A DNA stretch of 64,000 nt. It comes from Aalborgiella sp963841045. GTDB taxonomy: Bacteria > Pseudomonadota > Gammaproteobacteria > Burkholderiales > Burkholderiaceae_C. Both the position numbers and the translations under genes were made by a program. The stretch covers positions 62,001 to 126,000 of the forward strand of contig CAWJBD010000002.1 in NCBI GenBank assembly GCA_963841045.1, written 5' to 3'. Positions 46,280-55,043 of this stretch are shown piece after piece. The notes beneath the pieces are model-generated. The model was not told where the DNA came from. It did no database searches and worked only from the letters and a program-made list of their open reading frames with translations. Position 1 is the first letter of the stretch. Each line of letters opens with the position of its first letter.

Positions 46280-47355
46280 TTGGTGAACCTCCGCATGGCC
46301 AAGCCGCAAGCTGTTAAATACGTCGGCGCTTCGCTAGACAATTTTTTTTCTCTCACGCCGCTAGAGATTTGCATATCCTCAAATGGATTAGCAGCGATGC
46401 AAGGGAAAGAAGTTTGATCAGTAACTGTTTGTCCCAGTCCATTAAATTGGGATGCTTCACCAGACAGAATCACATAATTGACGCTGTTATATTTTGAACT
46501 TGTGAAGAAAAATTGAAGAGCGCGACCAATTTCATTACTTAATCCAGTCGTGAATGGGATTAAGACACTTTCTTTGTAGTCGCTGGGCAATTCGGCATTC
46601 CGACGTTTGATGACGGCCTCTTCCATGGTCAAGCCGTATTGCCTTACGATGAGTTTCATCAGCTGTGCTGTACCAAATGGTTGCTCACGCTCATACAGTA
46701 CTTTGCCATCTTGCAATACCTGCATGGTGCTAGATTGTGAACCTATGTCAAATAATGCGACTATGGCTTGCGCACCTTTATTGGGAAGTTGTTGTATCAA
46801 CCGATTTAGTGATAAACGTGAAGCATACGACTCGACATCAATTACTTTCAGATTGAGTCCAGCCGCTTCAGCCAGTGCGAGTCGATCTTGTACTTTTTCT
46901 TTGCGTGATGCCACAATCAAAACTTCTACATCGCCTTGCGCGTTAGGTGGCTCATCTAATCGGCAAAAATCTAAACTGGCTTCTTCTAATGCAAATGGAA
47001 TGTATTGGTTGGCCTCTGCTTCAACTTGCTCTTCAAGCTCGATGTCGCTTAGACCAGCAGGAACCATCATTTTTTTGGTAATAACCACTGACGGGGGTAG
47101 CGCCATGGCGACATTTTTGGTCTTTACGCCAGTCTTTTTAAGAAGGCGCTTTAAAGCCAGTAAAACCTCATCAGGATTTTCAATACTCCCATCCACAACC
47201 CAACCATAGTCCAAAGGTTCAGTCGCGCATTTTTCTAGAACCCAAGCATTTGCTGAGGTTTGACTCAATTCAACCAGCTTAATACTGGGCGAAGTAATAT
47301 CAAGCCCAAAAAGTGGCGGAGACTGTCGGTTAAATAATGATCCAAAGAGGCTCAA
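46276..47355 (-). CDS. pilM: Type IV pilus assembly ATPase-like protein PilM
   Basis: A 359-residue cytoplasmic actin-like protein that binds the PilN N-terminus. Motifs include LFGLDITSPSIKLVELSQ, MALPPSVVITKKMMVPAGLS, QAIVALFDIGSQSSTMQVL (phosphate loop) and VNYVILSGEASQFNGL. It is the first gene of pilMNOPQ. It is divergent from the PBP1A gene with 323 bases between, a gene order common to many Gram-negative bacteria. Confidence 0.96.
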   Translation of the reverse strand: MSLFGSLFNRQSPPLFGLDITSPSIKLVELSQTSANAWVLEKCATEPLDYGWVVDGSIENPDEVLLALKRLLKKTGVKTKNVAMALPPSVVITKKMMVPAGLSDIELEEQVEAEANQYIPFALEEASLDFCRLDEPPNAQGDVEVLIVASRKEKVQDRLALAEAAGLNLKVIDVESYASRLSLNRLIQQLPNKGAQAIVALFDIGSQSSTMQVLQDGKVLYEREQPFGTAQLMKLIVRQYGLTMEEAVIKRRNAELPSDYKESVLIPFTTGLSNEIGRALQFFFTSSKYNSVNYVILSGEASQFNGLGQTVTDQTSFPCIAANPFEDMQISSGVREKKLSSEAPTYLTACGLAMRRFTK

Positions 47356-47678
47356 ATTAAATCCAAGGTTGTTTTAGAGGGTAAAAGGCAAAATCAATAT
47401 GAATTTGACTTACTGAGAATGCATATGCTATCAGTAGGTTACACCATTTTGTCGTTTTTAGCTTTCTTGCTAGCAAAATTGTAGCCACAATCCAACAAAA
47501 AAATGAACTCTTTAGTTCAATAAAGACATAAACTTAGCGCGCAATCTTTATGTATTACCAGAATTGCTAGGTAGATTAATCAGTTTAACTTCAATTTAAG
47601 TAACAGTCGTGCGCTTTCATATACTATTGCCTCACACATTATTTTGAGAAAATTCCGATATGACATCGCAGTCTGATC
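47356..47678. other. Intergenic region between pilM and mrcA
   Basis: This 323-base AT-rich divergent spacer must hold the promoters for pilM and mrcA. An imperfect repeat GAACT-CTTT-AGTTC near 47503-47516 could form a small hairpin. I see no convincing sigma-70 pair, no known regulator box, no RNA gene and no copy of the dispersed repeat. Confidence 0.6.
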
Positions 47679-50066
47679 ATGATTCGAGTAGCCACAGTTG
47701 TACCAAGCCCCAAATTTGCGACGCAAGGTATGCCAACGATCCGAAAAGTAGCTATTTGGGTTGGGATAGCTATCTTGGGAATAGGTGCAGTTTTAACGCT
47801 GGTTGTCGGTCTGGCTTTGGCTTTGGCTTACCCAAAATTACCGGATGTTTCTGAATTGTCCGATTACCGTCCCAAATTGCCATTGCGTGTCTATTCTGCT
47901 GAAGGGGTTTTAATTGGGGAATTTGGTGAGGAGTTACGCCAATTAACGCCAATAGCCCAAATACCTAAGGTGATGAAGGATGCGGTTATTGCCATTGAGG
48001 ATTCTGATTTCTATTCTCATGGCGGCATCAACTACAGAAGCATGTTGCGGGCAGTAGTGGCAAACTTGGGCCGCTCTAAAAGTCAGGGCGCCTCTACCAT
48101 TACGATGCAAGTGGCCAGAAATGTTTATTTGTCATCTGAAAAATCTTATGTGCGCAAGATTTATGAAGTTTTATTAACTTTCAAGCTTGAAAGCCTACTT
48201 ACGAAAGATCAGATTCTAGAGATTTACATGAATCAAATATTTCTAGGCGAACGTGCATATGGATTTGCATCTGCCGCTGAAATATATTTTGGTAAGCCAC
48301 TCAAAGATATATCTATCGCTGAGGCCGCCATGTTGGCAGGACTGCCGAAAGCGCCCTCGACATTCAATCCAATAGTTAACCCTAGTCGAGCGCGCGTGCG
48401 TCAACTTTACATCATTGAGCGAATGCTCGATAACGACTTTATCACTAAGGAACAAGCAGTTGCGGCCACTAAAGAGGTACTCAAACTTAAACGAGACAGC
48501 GATACGAACAAGTCACATGCTGAATATGTATCTGAGGCTGTTAGACAGTTGGTCTATGCGCAGTATGGCGCAGAAACTTATACCAAGGGTTTGAATGTAT
48601 ACACAACAATTAAGCACACCGACCAAACAGCTGCCTACAATGCTTTGCGAAAAGGCATCATGGATTTTGAAAGACGACAAAGTTACCGTGGCCCAGAACT
48701 TTTTGTCGATTTACCTAGTAATCAAGCGGAGCTTGAGGATGCAATAGATAACGTCTTAACAGATCATCACAACATGGATGATTTAAAGGTTGCGGTCGTC
48801 ACGGGAGTCAACGGCAAAAAAGTGAATGCCATGATGCAAAACGCAGAAACGATAGAAATTTCAGGGGACGGTTTGAAATTAGCCTCATTAGGTCTTTCAG
48901 ATAAAGCACCTGCGAATATCAAAATCCGCCGTGGAGCAGTCATTCGTGTGATCAAATCCAATAAAGATACGTGGGAGATCGCACAGTTGCCCGAGGTTGA
49001 AGGCGCGTTTGTTGCGCTAGATCCGCGCACAGGCGAAATAAAAGCGCTCGTCGGCGGTTTTGATTACAACAAGAATAAATTCAATCATGTTACCCAAGCA
49101 TGGCGACAACCAGGCTCAAGTTTCAAACCATTTATTTATTCGTCGTCGCTAGAAAAAGGGCTCTCCCCAGCCACTGTGATCAATGACTCTCCTTTGTTTT
49201 TTGATGCCAGCGTGACAGGTGGGCAACCTTGGGAGCCGAAAAATTACGATGGAAAATTCAGTGGCCCTATGTCTATGCGAACGGGTTTAGCCAAGTCTAA
49301 AAACATGGTTTCAATACGCATTTTGAAAGAAGTGGGACCACAAAATGCGCAAGATTGGATCACTAAATTTGGTTTCGAAGCTGAGCGTCACCCGCCTTAT
49401 CTGACAATGGCGCTTGGTGCTGGTGCTGTAACGCCATTGCAAATGGCCAGCGCCTATTCTGTCTTCGCAAATGGCGGATTCCGCGTGAATCCTTATCTCA
49501 TCAGCAAGATTACAGATCATAAAGGAGCAGTGATTGCTGAGACCAATCCTACTGCATTAAATGAAACTATGCGTGTGATTGATGCCAGAAATGCCTTTGT
49601 AACCACCAGTCTTTTACAAGAAGTCACCAGTGTGGGTACAGCGGCTAAGGCCAAAGCCGCGTTAGGCCGTGGCGACATTTATGGCAAAACGGGTACAACC
49701 AATGATTCGATTGATGCTTGGTTCGCTGGCTTTCACCCTAGTTTAACTGCCGTGGTGTGGATGGGGTATGACAATCCCAAACCATTGGGCAGTTCAAATG
49801 CTGAAACAGGTGGCGGTTTAAGCTTGCCCATTTGGATCAGTTACATGCAGCAAGCACTTAAAGGTGTGCCAATTGCCGAACTAAAACAGCCAGAAGGTGT
49901 GAGTCGCGCCAGCGGTGACTGGGAATATACGGAATTTGCAGGTGGAGGTATTCGCAGTTTGGGTATGGAGGATTACGTCCCCCCAGATGGTGAATCAAGT
50001 GTCAATACACCCAACTCACTGAACGAATCTGAAAAACGGTCGATTCTGGATTTGTTTAAACCTTGA
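47679..50066 (+). CDS. mrcA: Penicillin-binding protein 1A
   Basis: A 795-residue bifunctional peptidoglycan synthase of the inner membrane. One membrane helix (IAILGIGAVLTLVVGLALAL) is followed by the glycosyltransferase domain: AIEDSDFYSHGGINYRSMLR (catalytic Glu) and QGASTITMQVARNVYL. An OB-like insert comes next, then the transpeptidase: QPGSSFKPFIYSS (SxxK), AKSKNMVSI (SxN) and YGKTGTTND (KTG). The start at 47679 is tentative: ATG 47660 with a better spaced upstream region opens a different frame (MTSQSDHDSS), so an N-terminal indel is possible; ATG 47730 is another option. The 3' end overlaps cyaY by 11 bases, tail to tail. Confidence 0.95.
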   Translation: MIRVATVVPSPKFATQGMPTIRKVAIWVGIAILGIGAVLTLVVGLALALAYPKLPDVSELSDYRPKLPLRVYSAEGVLIGEFGEELRQLTPIAQIPKVMKDAVIAIEDSDFYSHGGINYRSMLRAVVANLGRSKSQGASTITMQVARNVYLSSEKSYVRKIYEVLLTFKLESLLTKDQILEIYMNQIFLGERAYGFASAAEIYFGKPLKDISIAEAAMLAGLPKAPSTFNPIVNPSRARVRQLYIIERMLDNDFITKEQAVAATKEVLKLKRDSDTNKSHAEYVSEAVRQLVYAQYGAETYTKGLNVYTTIKHTDQTAAYNALRKGIMDFERRQSYRGPELFVDLPSNQAELEDAIDNVLTDHHNMDDLKVAVVTGVNGKKVNAMMQNAETIEISGDGLKLASLGLSDKAPANIKIRRGAVIRVIKSNKDTWEIAQLPEVEGAFVALDPRTGEIKALVGGFDYNKNKFNHVTQAWRQPGSSFKPFIYSSSLEKGLSPATVINDSPLFFDASVTGGQPWEPKNYDGKFSGPMSMRTGLAKSKNMVSIRILKEVGPQNAQDWITKFGFEAERHPPYLTMALGAGAVTPLQMASAYSVFANGGFRVNPYLISKITDHKGAVIAETNPTALNETMRVIDARNAFVTTSLLQEVTSVGTAAKAKAALGRGDIYGKTGTTNDSIDAWFAGFHPSLTAVVWMGYDNPKPLGSSNAETGGGLSLPIWISYMQQALKGVPIAELKQPEGVSRASGDWEYTEFAGGGIRSLGMEDYVPPDGESSVNTPNSLNESEKRSILDLFKP

Positions 50067-50385
50067 AATTCAAGCGGCTAAGTGATTGCTCACTGGCGAA
50101 ATCTGAGAGCATCTCAAACAGTTCGCCGTTCCCTTTGGTATCCAGCCATAGCCCATTGCTATTTTTATAATGAAAGCCACCGCTCTTGGCAGCAAGCCAA
50201 ATTTCTTGCAGGGGTTTTTGTAGGTTCACGATAATCTGGCTGTGATTTTCAAAAGTCAGGGTGACCATGTTGCCTGTGCGTTGGTTGTCGATATCGGTAT
50301 CAGTAGTTGCGTTGATGAAATCGCAAGCAGCTTCTATCCGTTTAAGTGCATTTTCTGCAAGGTCAAGAAATTCGATGTCAGTCAT
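50056..50385 (-). CDS. cyaY: Frataxin-like iron-sulfur assembly protein CyaY
   Basis: A 109-residue frataxin that binds iron and modulates IscS-IscU cluster assembly. The chosen start at 50385 gives MTDIEFLDLAENALKRIEAACD, the acidic first helix, then NMVTLTFENHSQIIVNLQKPLQEIWLAAKSGGFHY, the frataxin beta sheet. Length equals the family norm, so the longer in-frame extension is rejected. It is divergent from lptM by 13 bases and overlaps the mrcA 3' end. Confidence 0.95.
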   Translation of the reverse strand: MTDIEFLDLAENALKRIEAACDFINATTDTDIDNQRTGNMVTLTFENHSQIIVNLQKPLQEIWLAAKSGGFHYKNSNGLWLDTKGNGELFEMLSDFASEQSLSRLNFKV

Positions 50386-50398
50386 TACAATGTGAATT

Positions 50399-50665
50399 AT
50401 GAAAAATACCATGCAAATTGTAAACAGAGTCAGCAACCCGCGTAATTTAGGGCTTTTAAAGTGCGCATCACTTTTGATAGCCGCATTTGCGCTCAGTGCG
50501 TGCGGCCAACGTGGATCGCTGTACTTGCCACAAGTTCCAGCCGGTACGCAACGTACCAGCTTGGTTGAGGCCGCCACAGCCGCTCCGAATGCCGCGTCGT
50601 CAAAAACGCCAGCCGATGCCAAGTCGGATGCAGGTTCAACAACGCCGGCACCGGCTAAAAAATAG
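50399..50665 (+). CDS. lptM: LPS translocon maturation lipoprotein LptM (YifL-like)
   Basis: A small 88-residue lipoprotein: signal peptide, lipobox LSAC (Cys near residue 35), then CGQRGSLYLP, the LptM/YifL signature. LptM helps mature the LptD/E complex in E. coli. The tail is Ala/Pro/Thr-rich. Order cyaY / lptM / lysA matches that seen in many Proteobacteria (cyaY-yifL-dapF in E. coli). It is 17 bases before lysA. Confidence 0.9.
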   Translation: MKNTMQIVNRVSNPRNLGLLKCASLLIAAFALSACGQRGSLYLPQVPAGTQRTSLVEAATAAPNAASSKTPADAKSDAGSTTPAPAKK

Positions 50666-50682
50666 CCAAATTAAAAGTCAAC

Positions 50683-51996
50683 ATGTCTGTCCTTTCATCA
50701 GAAATTACTTCAGAATCCAAAATGCTTCCTTGGCATCCGCATTTCTCTTACCGCGATGGTCAATTGACCGCAGAAAATAAAGACATCACGAAATTGGCCG
50801 AAGAATTTGGCACGCCATTATTCATCTATTCGAAAGCGTCCATGCTAGCTGCATTGGGTGCTTACCAAAAGGGTTTTGCAGGACGCAAAGTGCAAATTTG
50901 CTATGCAATGAAGGCCAATTCCACTTTAGGTGTTTTGCAAGTATTCGCTCTGGCCGGTTGTGGCTTTGACATCGTATCGGGCGGGGAGCTCGATCGTGTG
51001 ATTGCTGCTGGTGGTGATGCTTCCAAAGTGATATTTTCTGGTGTCGGTAAAACACGCGCTGAAATGCGCCATGCATTGAATACGGGCGTGGGGTGTTTCA
51101 ATGTTGAGAGTGAAGCAGAGCTTGAAGTGCTGAATGAAGTCGCTTTAGCAGTAGGCAAGACCGCCAACGTGAGCATACGCGTCAACCCCAATGTCGACCC
51201 TAAAACACACCCTTATATTTCGACCGGCTTAAAGGGCAGCAAATTTGGTATTGCAGCTGATCGAACCGTGGCTTGCTACCAGCATGCTGCCAAATTGCCA
51301 GGTTTAAAGGTGCTGGGCATAGATTGTCACATCGGCTCACAAATTGTGGATGATGGTCCTTATTTAGACGCGGTAGACCGCATGTTGGATTTGGTTGAGA
51401 ACATTGAATCCGCTGGTGTGCCGATTCACCACCTTGACTTTGGTGGTGGCTTGGGAATTGCTTACAACGGTGAGCAACCACCGCAAGCGGATGCGCTGTG
51501 GCGAAAATTATTAGCCAAACTAGATGCAAGAGGATTTGGTAACCGCCCATTGATGATTGAACCAGGACGATCTTTGGTTGGCAATGCAGGCATCTGCGTG
51601 ACTGAGGTTCTTTACCTAAAGCCAGGCGAACAGAAAAATTTTTGCATCATTGATGCCGCCATGAACGACTTGCCTAGGCCTGCTATGTACCAAGCCTACC
51701 ATGCGATTGTTCCAGTTGTGCAAAACTCTGTTTCCAACTCAAATGCGCAAACCTATGATGTGGTTGGCCCAGTGTGTGAAAGCGGGGATTGGATTGGACG
51801 CGATCGCACACTTCAAATCAAACAGGGCGATTTGTTGGCAGTGATGTCTGCAGGCGCCTATTGCATGAGCATGGCCAGCAATTACAACACCCGTGGTCGT
51901 GCTGCTGAAATATTGGTTGATGGTGGTTCTGCCCATTTGATTCGACAGCGTGAAAGCAGTCAAGACCAAATGCGTATGGAAAAGCTAATCGCATAG
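50683..51996 (+). CDS. lysA: Diaminopimelate decarboxylase
   Basis: A PLP enzyme of fold type III that makes L-lysine from meso-diaminopimelate. The 437-residue product shows the PLP Lys in CYAMKANSTLGVL near residue 73, the phosphate-binding HHLDFGGGLGIAY, LMIEPGRSLVGNAG and the C-terminal GPVCESGDWIGRD with the catalytic Cys. MLPWHPHF at residue 14 is a possible later start. The gene is intact and lies between lptM and a DUF1499 gene. Confidence 0.96.
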   Translation: MSVLSSEITSESKMLPWHPHFSYRDGQLTAENKDITKLAEEFGTPLFIYSKASMLAALGAYQKGFAGRKVQICYAMKANSTLGVLQVFALAGCGFDIVSGGELDRVIAAGGDASKVIFSGVGKTRAEMRHALNTGVGCFNVESEAELEVLNEVALAVGKTANVSIRVNPNVDPKTHPYISTGLKGSKFGIAADRTVACYQHAAKLPGLKVLGIDCHIGSQIVDDGPYLDAVDRMLDLVENIESAGVPIHHLDFGGGLGIAYNGEQPPQADALWRKLLAKLDARGFGNRPLMIEPGRSLVGNAGICVTEVLYLKPGEQKNFCIIDAAMNDLPRPAMYQAYHAIVPVVQNSVSNSNAQTYDVVGPVCESGDWIGRDRTLQIKQGDLLAVMSAGAYCMSMASNYNTRGRAAEILVDGGSAHLIRQRESSQDQMRMEKLIA

Positions 51997-52027
51997 TTGG
52001 TCAAATGAAGGACTAAGGAGAAAACCG

Positions 52028-52510
52028 ATGAAAATGGTCATTTACTTTTTGTTTGCTTTATTTATGTTGACATTATTAGCGGGACAACTGGGATTTTTAA
52101 ACGGCAAGCAGCCTTCAAACCTTGGTATCAAAGCAGATCGATTGAAGCAACCATCCTTTTCTCCCAATAGCGTCAGCAGCCAAGCAGATTTGTACCCTGA
52201 TCATCCGCAACTGCAATATGCGCGCATTGAGCCATTGCCTTTGAAAGATGGCAACCTGGCCACATCCATGACCAAGTTGGCAGATGTTTTGCGCAGCTTG
52301 CCAAGCACTGCAATCGTTGAGACCAAACCTGATTACATCTATGCCCAATCGCAAACCCGTTTACTGAAGTTTGTGGATGACGTCGAATTTTGGTTTAACC
52401 CTGCAAAGGGCGCAATTGATGTGCGAAGTAGCAGCCGATTGGGACGCAAAGACTTTGGTGTGAATCGCCAGCGAATTGAGCTGGTTCGGCAAAAATATAT
52501 GGAAAACTAG
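52028..52510 (+). CDS. DUF1499 family membrane protein
   Basis: A 160-residue protein with one N-terminal helix (KMVIYFLFALFMLTLLAGQLGF) and a DUF1499 domain: SMTKLADVLRSLPSTAIVETKPDYIYAQSQTRL, FVDDVEFWFNPAKGAIDVRSSSRLGRKDFGVNRQRIELVR. An AAGGAG box precedes the ATG. The function is unknown. The stop TAG lies in the left edge of a dispersed repeat. Confidence 0.85.
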   Translation: MKMVIYFLFALFMLTLLAGQLGFLNGKQPSNLGIKADRLKQPSFSPNSVSSQADLYPDHPQLQYARIEPLPLKDGNLATSMTKLADVLRSLPSTAIVETKPDYIYAQSQTRLLKFVDDVEFWFNPAKGAIDVRSSSRLGRKDFGVNRQRIELVRQKYMEN

Positions 52511-52558
52511 GCTGTAGCCGGCGTATATATTGCCTAGTTGCTATAAATATATATAGCA
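52508..52558 (+). repeat. Dispersed 60-bp repeat, copy 7
   Basis: A shortened copy (GTAGCCGGCGTATATATTGCC; hairpin TATATATAGCA) filling the gap between DUF1499 and engB. It contains the stop codons of both convergent genes: TAG at 52508-52510 and, on the minus strand, TAG at 52541-52543. Confidence 0.9.
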
Positions 52559-53245
52559 TTGCTCGTTATTATGGGTCCATTGCCAAAGCAAAAGGGCCAC
52601 ATCGTCAACCCCTTTTTTCTTCAGCGCTGAAAACAAACGCACCTCACCACCACCGGCTTGAATTTGCATGATTGACAGCGCTTTGGCGGCTTCGGTTTTG
52701 TTCAGTTTGTCAGACTTGGTCAACACCACCAAAAACTTCAAACCCTCTTCAATGCGGGGGCGAATCACTTCCAGCAAAATCTCATCTAATTCAGTGATGC
52801 CGTGACGTGGGTCGCACATCAGCACAATGGCTTTCAGATTCTCGCGTGTGATCAAATAGTTGGCCATCACACGTTGCCAGCGCAATTTATCGGCTTTGGG
52901 CACTGCTGCGTAGCCATAGCCAGGTAAGTCTGCCAAAACAGCATCGGTCACGCCTTGTTTGCCGAGACTAAAAAGATTGATGCTTTGTGTGCGCCCGGGT
53001 TTCTTTGATGCAAACGCCAATCGGTGTTGCTGTGTCAAGGTGTTGATACAAGTCGATTTACCCGCATTGGAGCGCCCCACAAAAGCAATCTCTGGAACCG
53101 TCAAAGGTGGCAAAAATTCGAGTTGTGGTGCTGTGGTCAAAAACTTGGCCGTGTGCATCCAACCCATGGCAATTTTTTTAGATGCAGCGATATCAACTGC
53201 ATTTTGCTGTGCAGTTTTGACTGGTGTGGACTCTGTTGTTGGCAT
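52541..53245 (-). CDS. engB: Ribosome biogenesis GTPase EngB (YsxC/YihA)
   Basis: An essential GTPase of ribosome assembly. The start at 53245 (MPTTESTPVKTAQQ) gives 234 residues. Motifs: G1 FVGRSNAGKSTCINTL, G2-region GRTQSINLF, G3 VLADLPGYGYAAVP and G4 VVLTKSDKLNKTEAA. The last residues (EQCYIYL) and the stop are encoded by the dispersed repeat, so the C-terminus has been replaced or extended by it. The family C-terminus is variable, so function should not suffer. Confidence 0.95.
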   Translation of the reverse strand: MPTTESTPVKTAQQNAVDIAASKKIAMGWMHTAKFLTTAPQLEFLPPLTVPEIAFVGRSNAGKSTCINTLTQQHRLAFASKKPGRTQSINLFSLGKQGVTDAVLADLPGYGYAAVPKADKLRWQRVMANYLITRENLKAIVLMCDPRHGITELDEILLEVIRPRIEEGLKFLVVLTKSDKLNKTEAAKALSIMQIQAGGGEVRLFSALKKKGVDDVALLLWQWTHNNEQCYIYL

Positions 53246-53293
53246 AGCCTCTATTAGAACCGAATAGATAGCCGAAATGAGAGAGGAATCGAA

Positions 53294-53831
53294 ATGAATA
53301 GAAGTTATCAAGATTTTAGTTTGGGATGTACCCACGCGCGTCTTTCATTGGTCTATGGTGTTGTGTTTTATAGGTGCATGGTTGAGCGCAGAAAGTGAAC
53401 GTTGGCGTCTCTTTCATGTCAGTTTTGGCTACACCATGGTGGGATTGGTGGCGTTTAGATTGATATGGGGATTGGCGGGTACTCGCTATGCGCGGTTCAG
53501 CGAATTTATTGCCGGCCCTACAAAGGTAGTTTCATATGTCACTTCAGTACTTCACGCGAAACCAATTCACTATGTTGGTCATAACCCTATTGGTGCTTTG
53601 GCAATCGTAATGATTCTTTTCCTGGTAGCCGGTATTGGGTTAACAGGCTACGTTACGTATAACGAGCTAGATTGGTTTAAAGCTGATCACATTCATGAAT
53701 TCTTGTCTGAAGCTTTGATGCTGATAGTGGTCATACACATTGGTGGTGTAGTGATTAGTTCTCTGAGTGGGCAGCAATTCCCAAGTAAAAGTCTGCAAAA
53801 TTTTAAGGATGCTTTAATTTCATTCTTGTAA
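53294..53831 (+). CDS. Cytochrome b561 / Ni-hydrogenase-type cytochrome b (N-terminal frameshift)
   Basis: A four-helix haem b membrane protein. It reads IKILVWDVPTRVFHWSMVLC (His ligand), LFHVSFGYTMVGLVAFRLIWGLAGTRYARF, GALAIVMILFLVAGIGLTGYVTY and ADHIHEFLSEALMLIVVIHIGGVV (His ligands). The best start, ATG 53294 behind AGAGGAA, is in another frame (MNRSYQD), so a one-base indel near 53308 is likely. Such cytochromes pass electrons in the membrane, often to cytochrome c or the ApbE-maturated flavoproteins. It is divergent from engB and upstream of apbE. Confidence 0.8.
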
Positions 53832-54046
53832 GGTGTCCAATCTTGCTTTCGAATATAGCAGATTACACCTGACTCAACACTGGACTTCAAAATCGAGTCA
53901 TATCAACAACGTTCAGGTTTGCATCTAGGTGGTTCTGGAAGTCCAGGCCTTTCAGCATTAAAAGCAACCATGTTTCAAATTGGATACTCGCATCAATTTT
54001 AGATGGTTGCTGTTGAAACTTGTGTGAGTTATTTCTTGAATTCTGT
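53832..54046. other. Unassigned gap between cytochrome b561 and apbE
   Basis: About 215 bases without a recognised gene. A short plus-strand frame (53865-54005) reads GGSGSPGLSALKATMFQIGY without a start codon and resembles no family I know. Given the indels nearby, a small broken gene cannot be excluded. No hairpin or dispersed repeat is present. Confidence 0.4.
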
Positions 54047-54988
54047 ATGGATCACGATACCTGTTTGATGTCTCATCATGTAAGTTTCCGAGGTCTAGGT
54101 GGGCCTTGTGAAATAGATTTTTCAGGTATCGAAAATCCAGAAAAATTCTCGCAAATTGCAATTGATGAAGTCAAACGTATTGAGGTGAAATTCTCTCGTT
54201 ACAGGGAAGACAGCGTAATAAGTCAAATCAATTCAAATGCTGGGGGTGATTGGGTTAAGTGTGATAAGGAAACTTTGCAATTAATTGATTACGCGCAGCA
54301 GTTGCACCAATACAGCAATGGTTTATTTGATATCACTTCAGGTGTCCTGAGAAAAGTGTGGGATTTTAAAAGTGCCAAGATACCGACCCAATCTGAAATT
54401 AAAGAAATTTTGCCGTTAATAGGATTGCAAAAACTTGAACGAAAAGATGAGTCGGTTCGTTTACGGCATAAGGACATGCAGATTGATTTGGGTGGCATTG
54501 GAAAAGAATATGCAGTTGATCGCGTGGCTGCATTGTTACTTAAACAAGGCATCGGTTTGGACGGGCATGAGAGCATTGGATTTCAAGGTGCTAGCGCACT
54601 GATAAATTTTGGCGGTGACGTACGTGCTTTGAATGCCAAGCCTGATGGGCGTGCTTGGCAGATCGGTATTCAAGATCCACGTAAACCAGAGATATGTTTC
54701 GCCACTGTCGAATTGAGCCAAGGTGCGTTAACAACGAGTGGTGATTACGAGCGTTTTTTGGAAGTTGATGGCAAGCGCTTTTGTCACATACTGAATCCGT
54801 TTACTGGAATGCCAGTGTCGTATTGGCGCAGCATCACTGTGTTAGCACCATTAGCCAGCATAGCAGGGGCTACTTCGACTGTCGCTATGTTGTTAGAAGA
54901 GCGTGCAATACCTTATTTACACGATTCAGGTTTTGCATATTTGGCAGTTGATTGCGATGGCGTGGTGCATCGAAATGCATACCAATGA
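54047..54988 (+). CDS. apbE: FAD:protein FMN transferase ApbE
   Basis: ApbE links FMN to Thr/Ser of periplasmic flavoproteins. The 313-residue product shows RIEVKFSRYREDSVISQINSNAG, LFDITSGVLRKVWDF, QIDLGGIGKEYAVDRVAALL, ALINFGGDVRAL and GALTTSGDYERFLEVDGKRFCHILNPFTGMP, the core ApbE motifs including the metal-binding Asp/Thr. The start is uncertain (GTG 54020, ATG 54047 or ATG 54068). No clear signal peptide or lipobox is present, which is unusual for ApbE. The flavoprotein target is not in the window. Confidence 0.9.
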   Translation: MDHDTCLMSHHVSFRGLGGPCEIDFSGIENPEKFSQIAIDEVKRIEVKFSRYREDSVISQINSNAGGDWVKCDKETLQLIDYAQQLHQYSNGLFDITSGVLRKVWDFKSAKIPTQSEIKEILPLIGLQKLERKDESVRLRHKDMQIDLGGIGKEYAVDRVAALLLKQGIGLDGHESIGFQGASALINFGGDVRALNAKPDGRAWQIGIQDPRKPEICFATVELSQGALTTSGDYERFLEVDGKRFCHILNPFTGMPVSYWRSITVLAPLASIAGATSTVAMLLEERAIPYLHDSGFAYLAVDCDGVVHRNAYQ

Positions 54989-55043
54989 AATATGCGGATG
55001 AATCTTTGCGTACTGGATTGAATATTTTTTAGGGGTCTTGAAG

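Noticed and set aside
50386..50622. N-terminal extension of CyaY
   Set aside because: It overlaps lptM on the other strand and exceeds the normal frataxin length; ATG 50385 gives the expected first helix.
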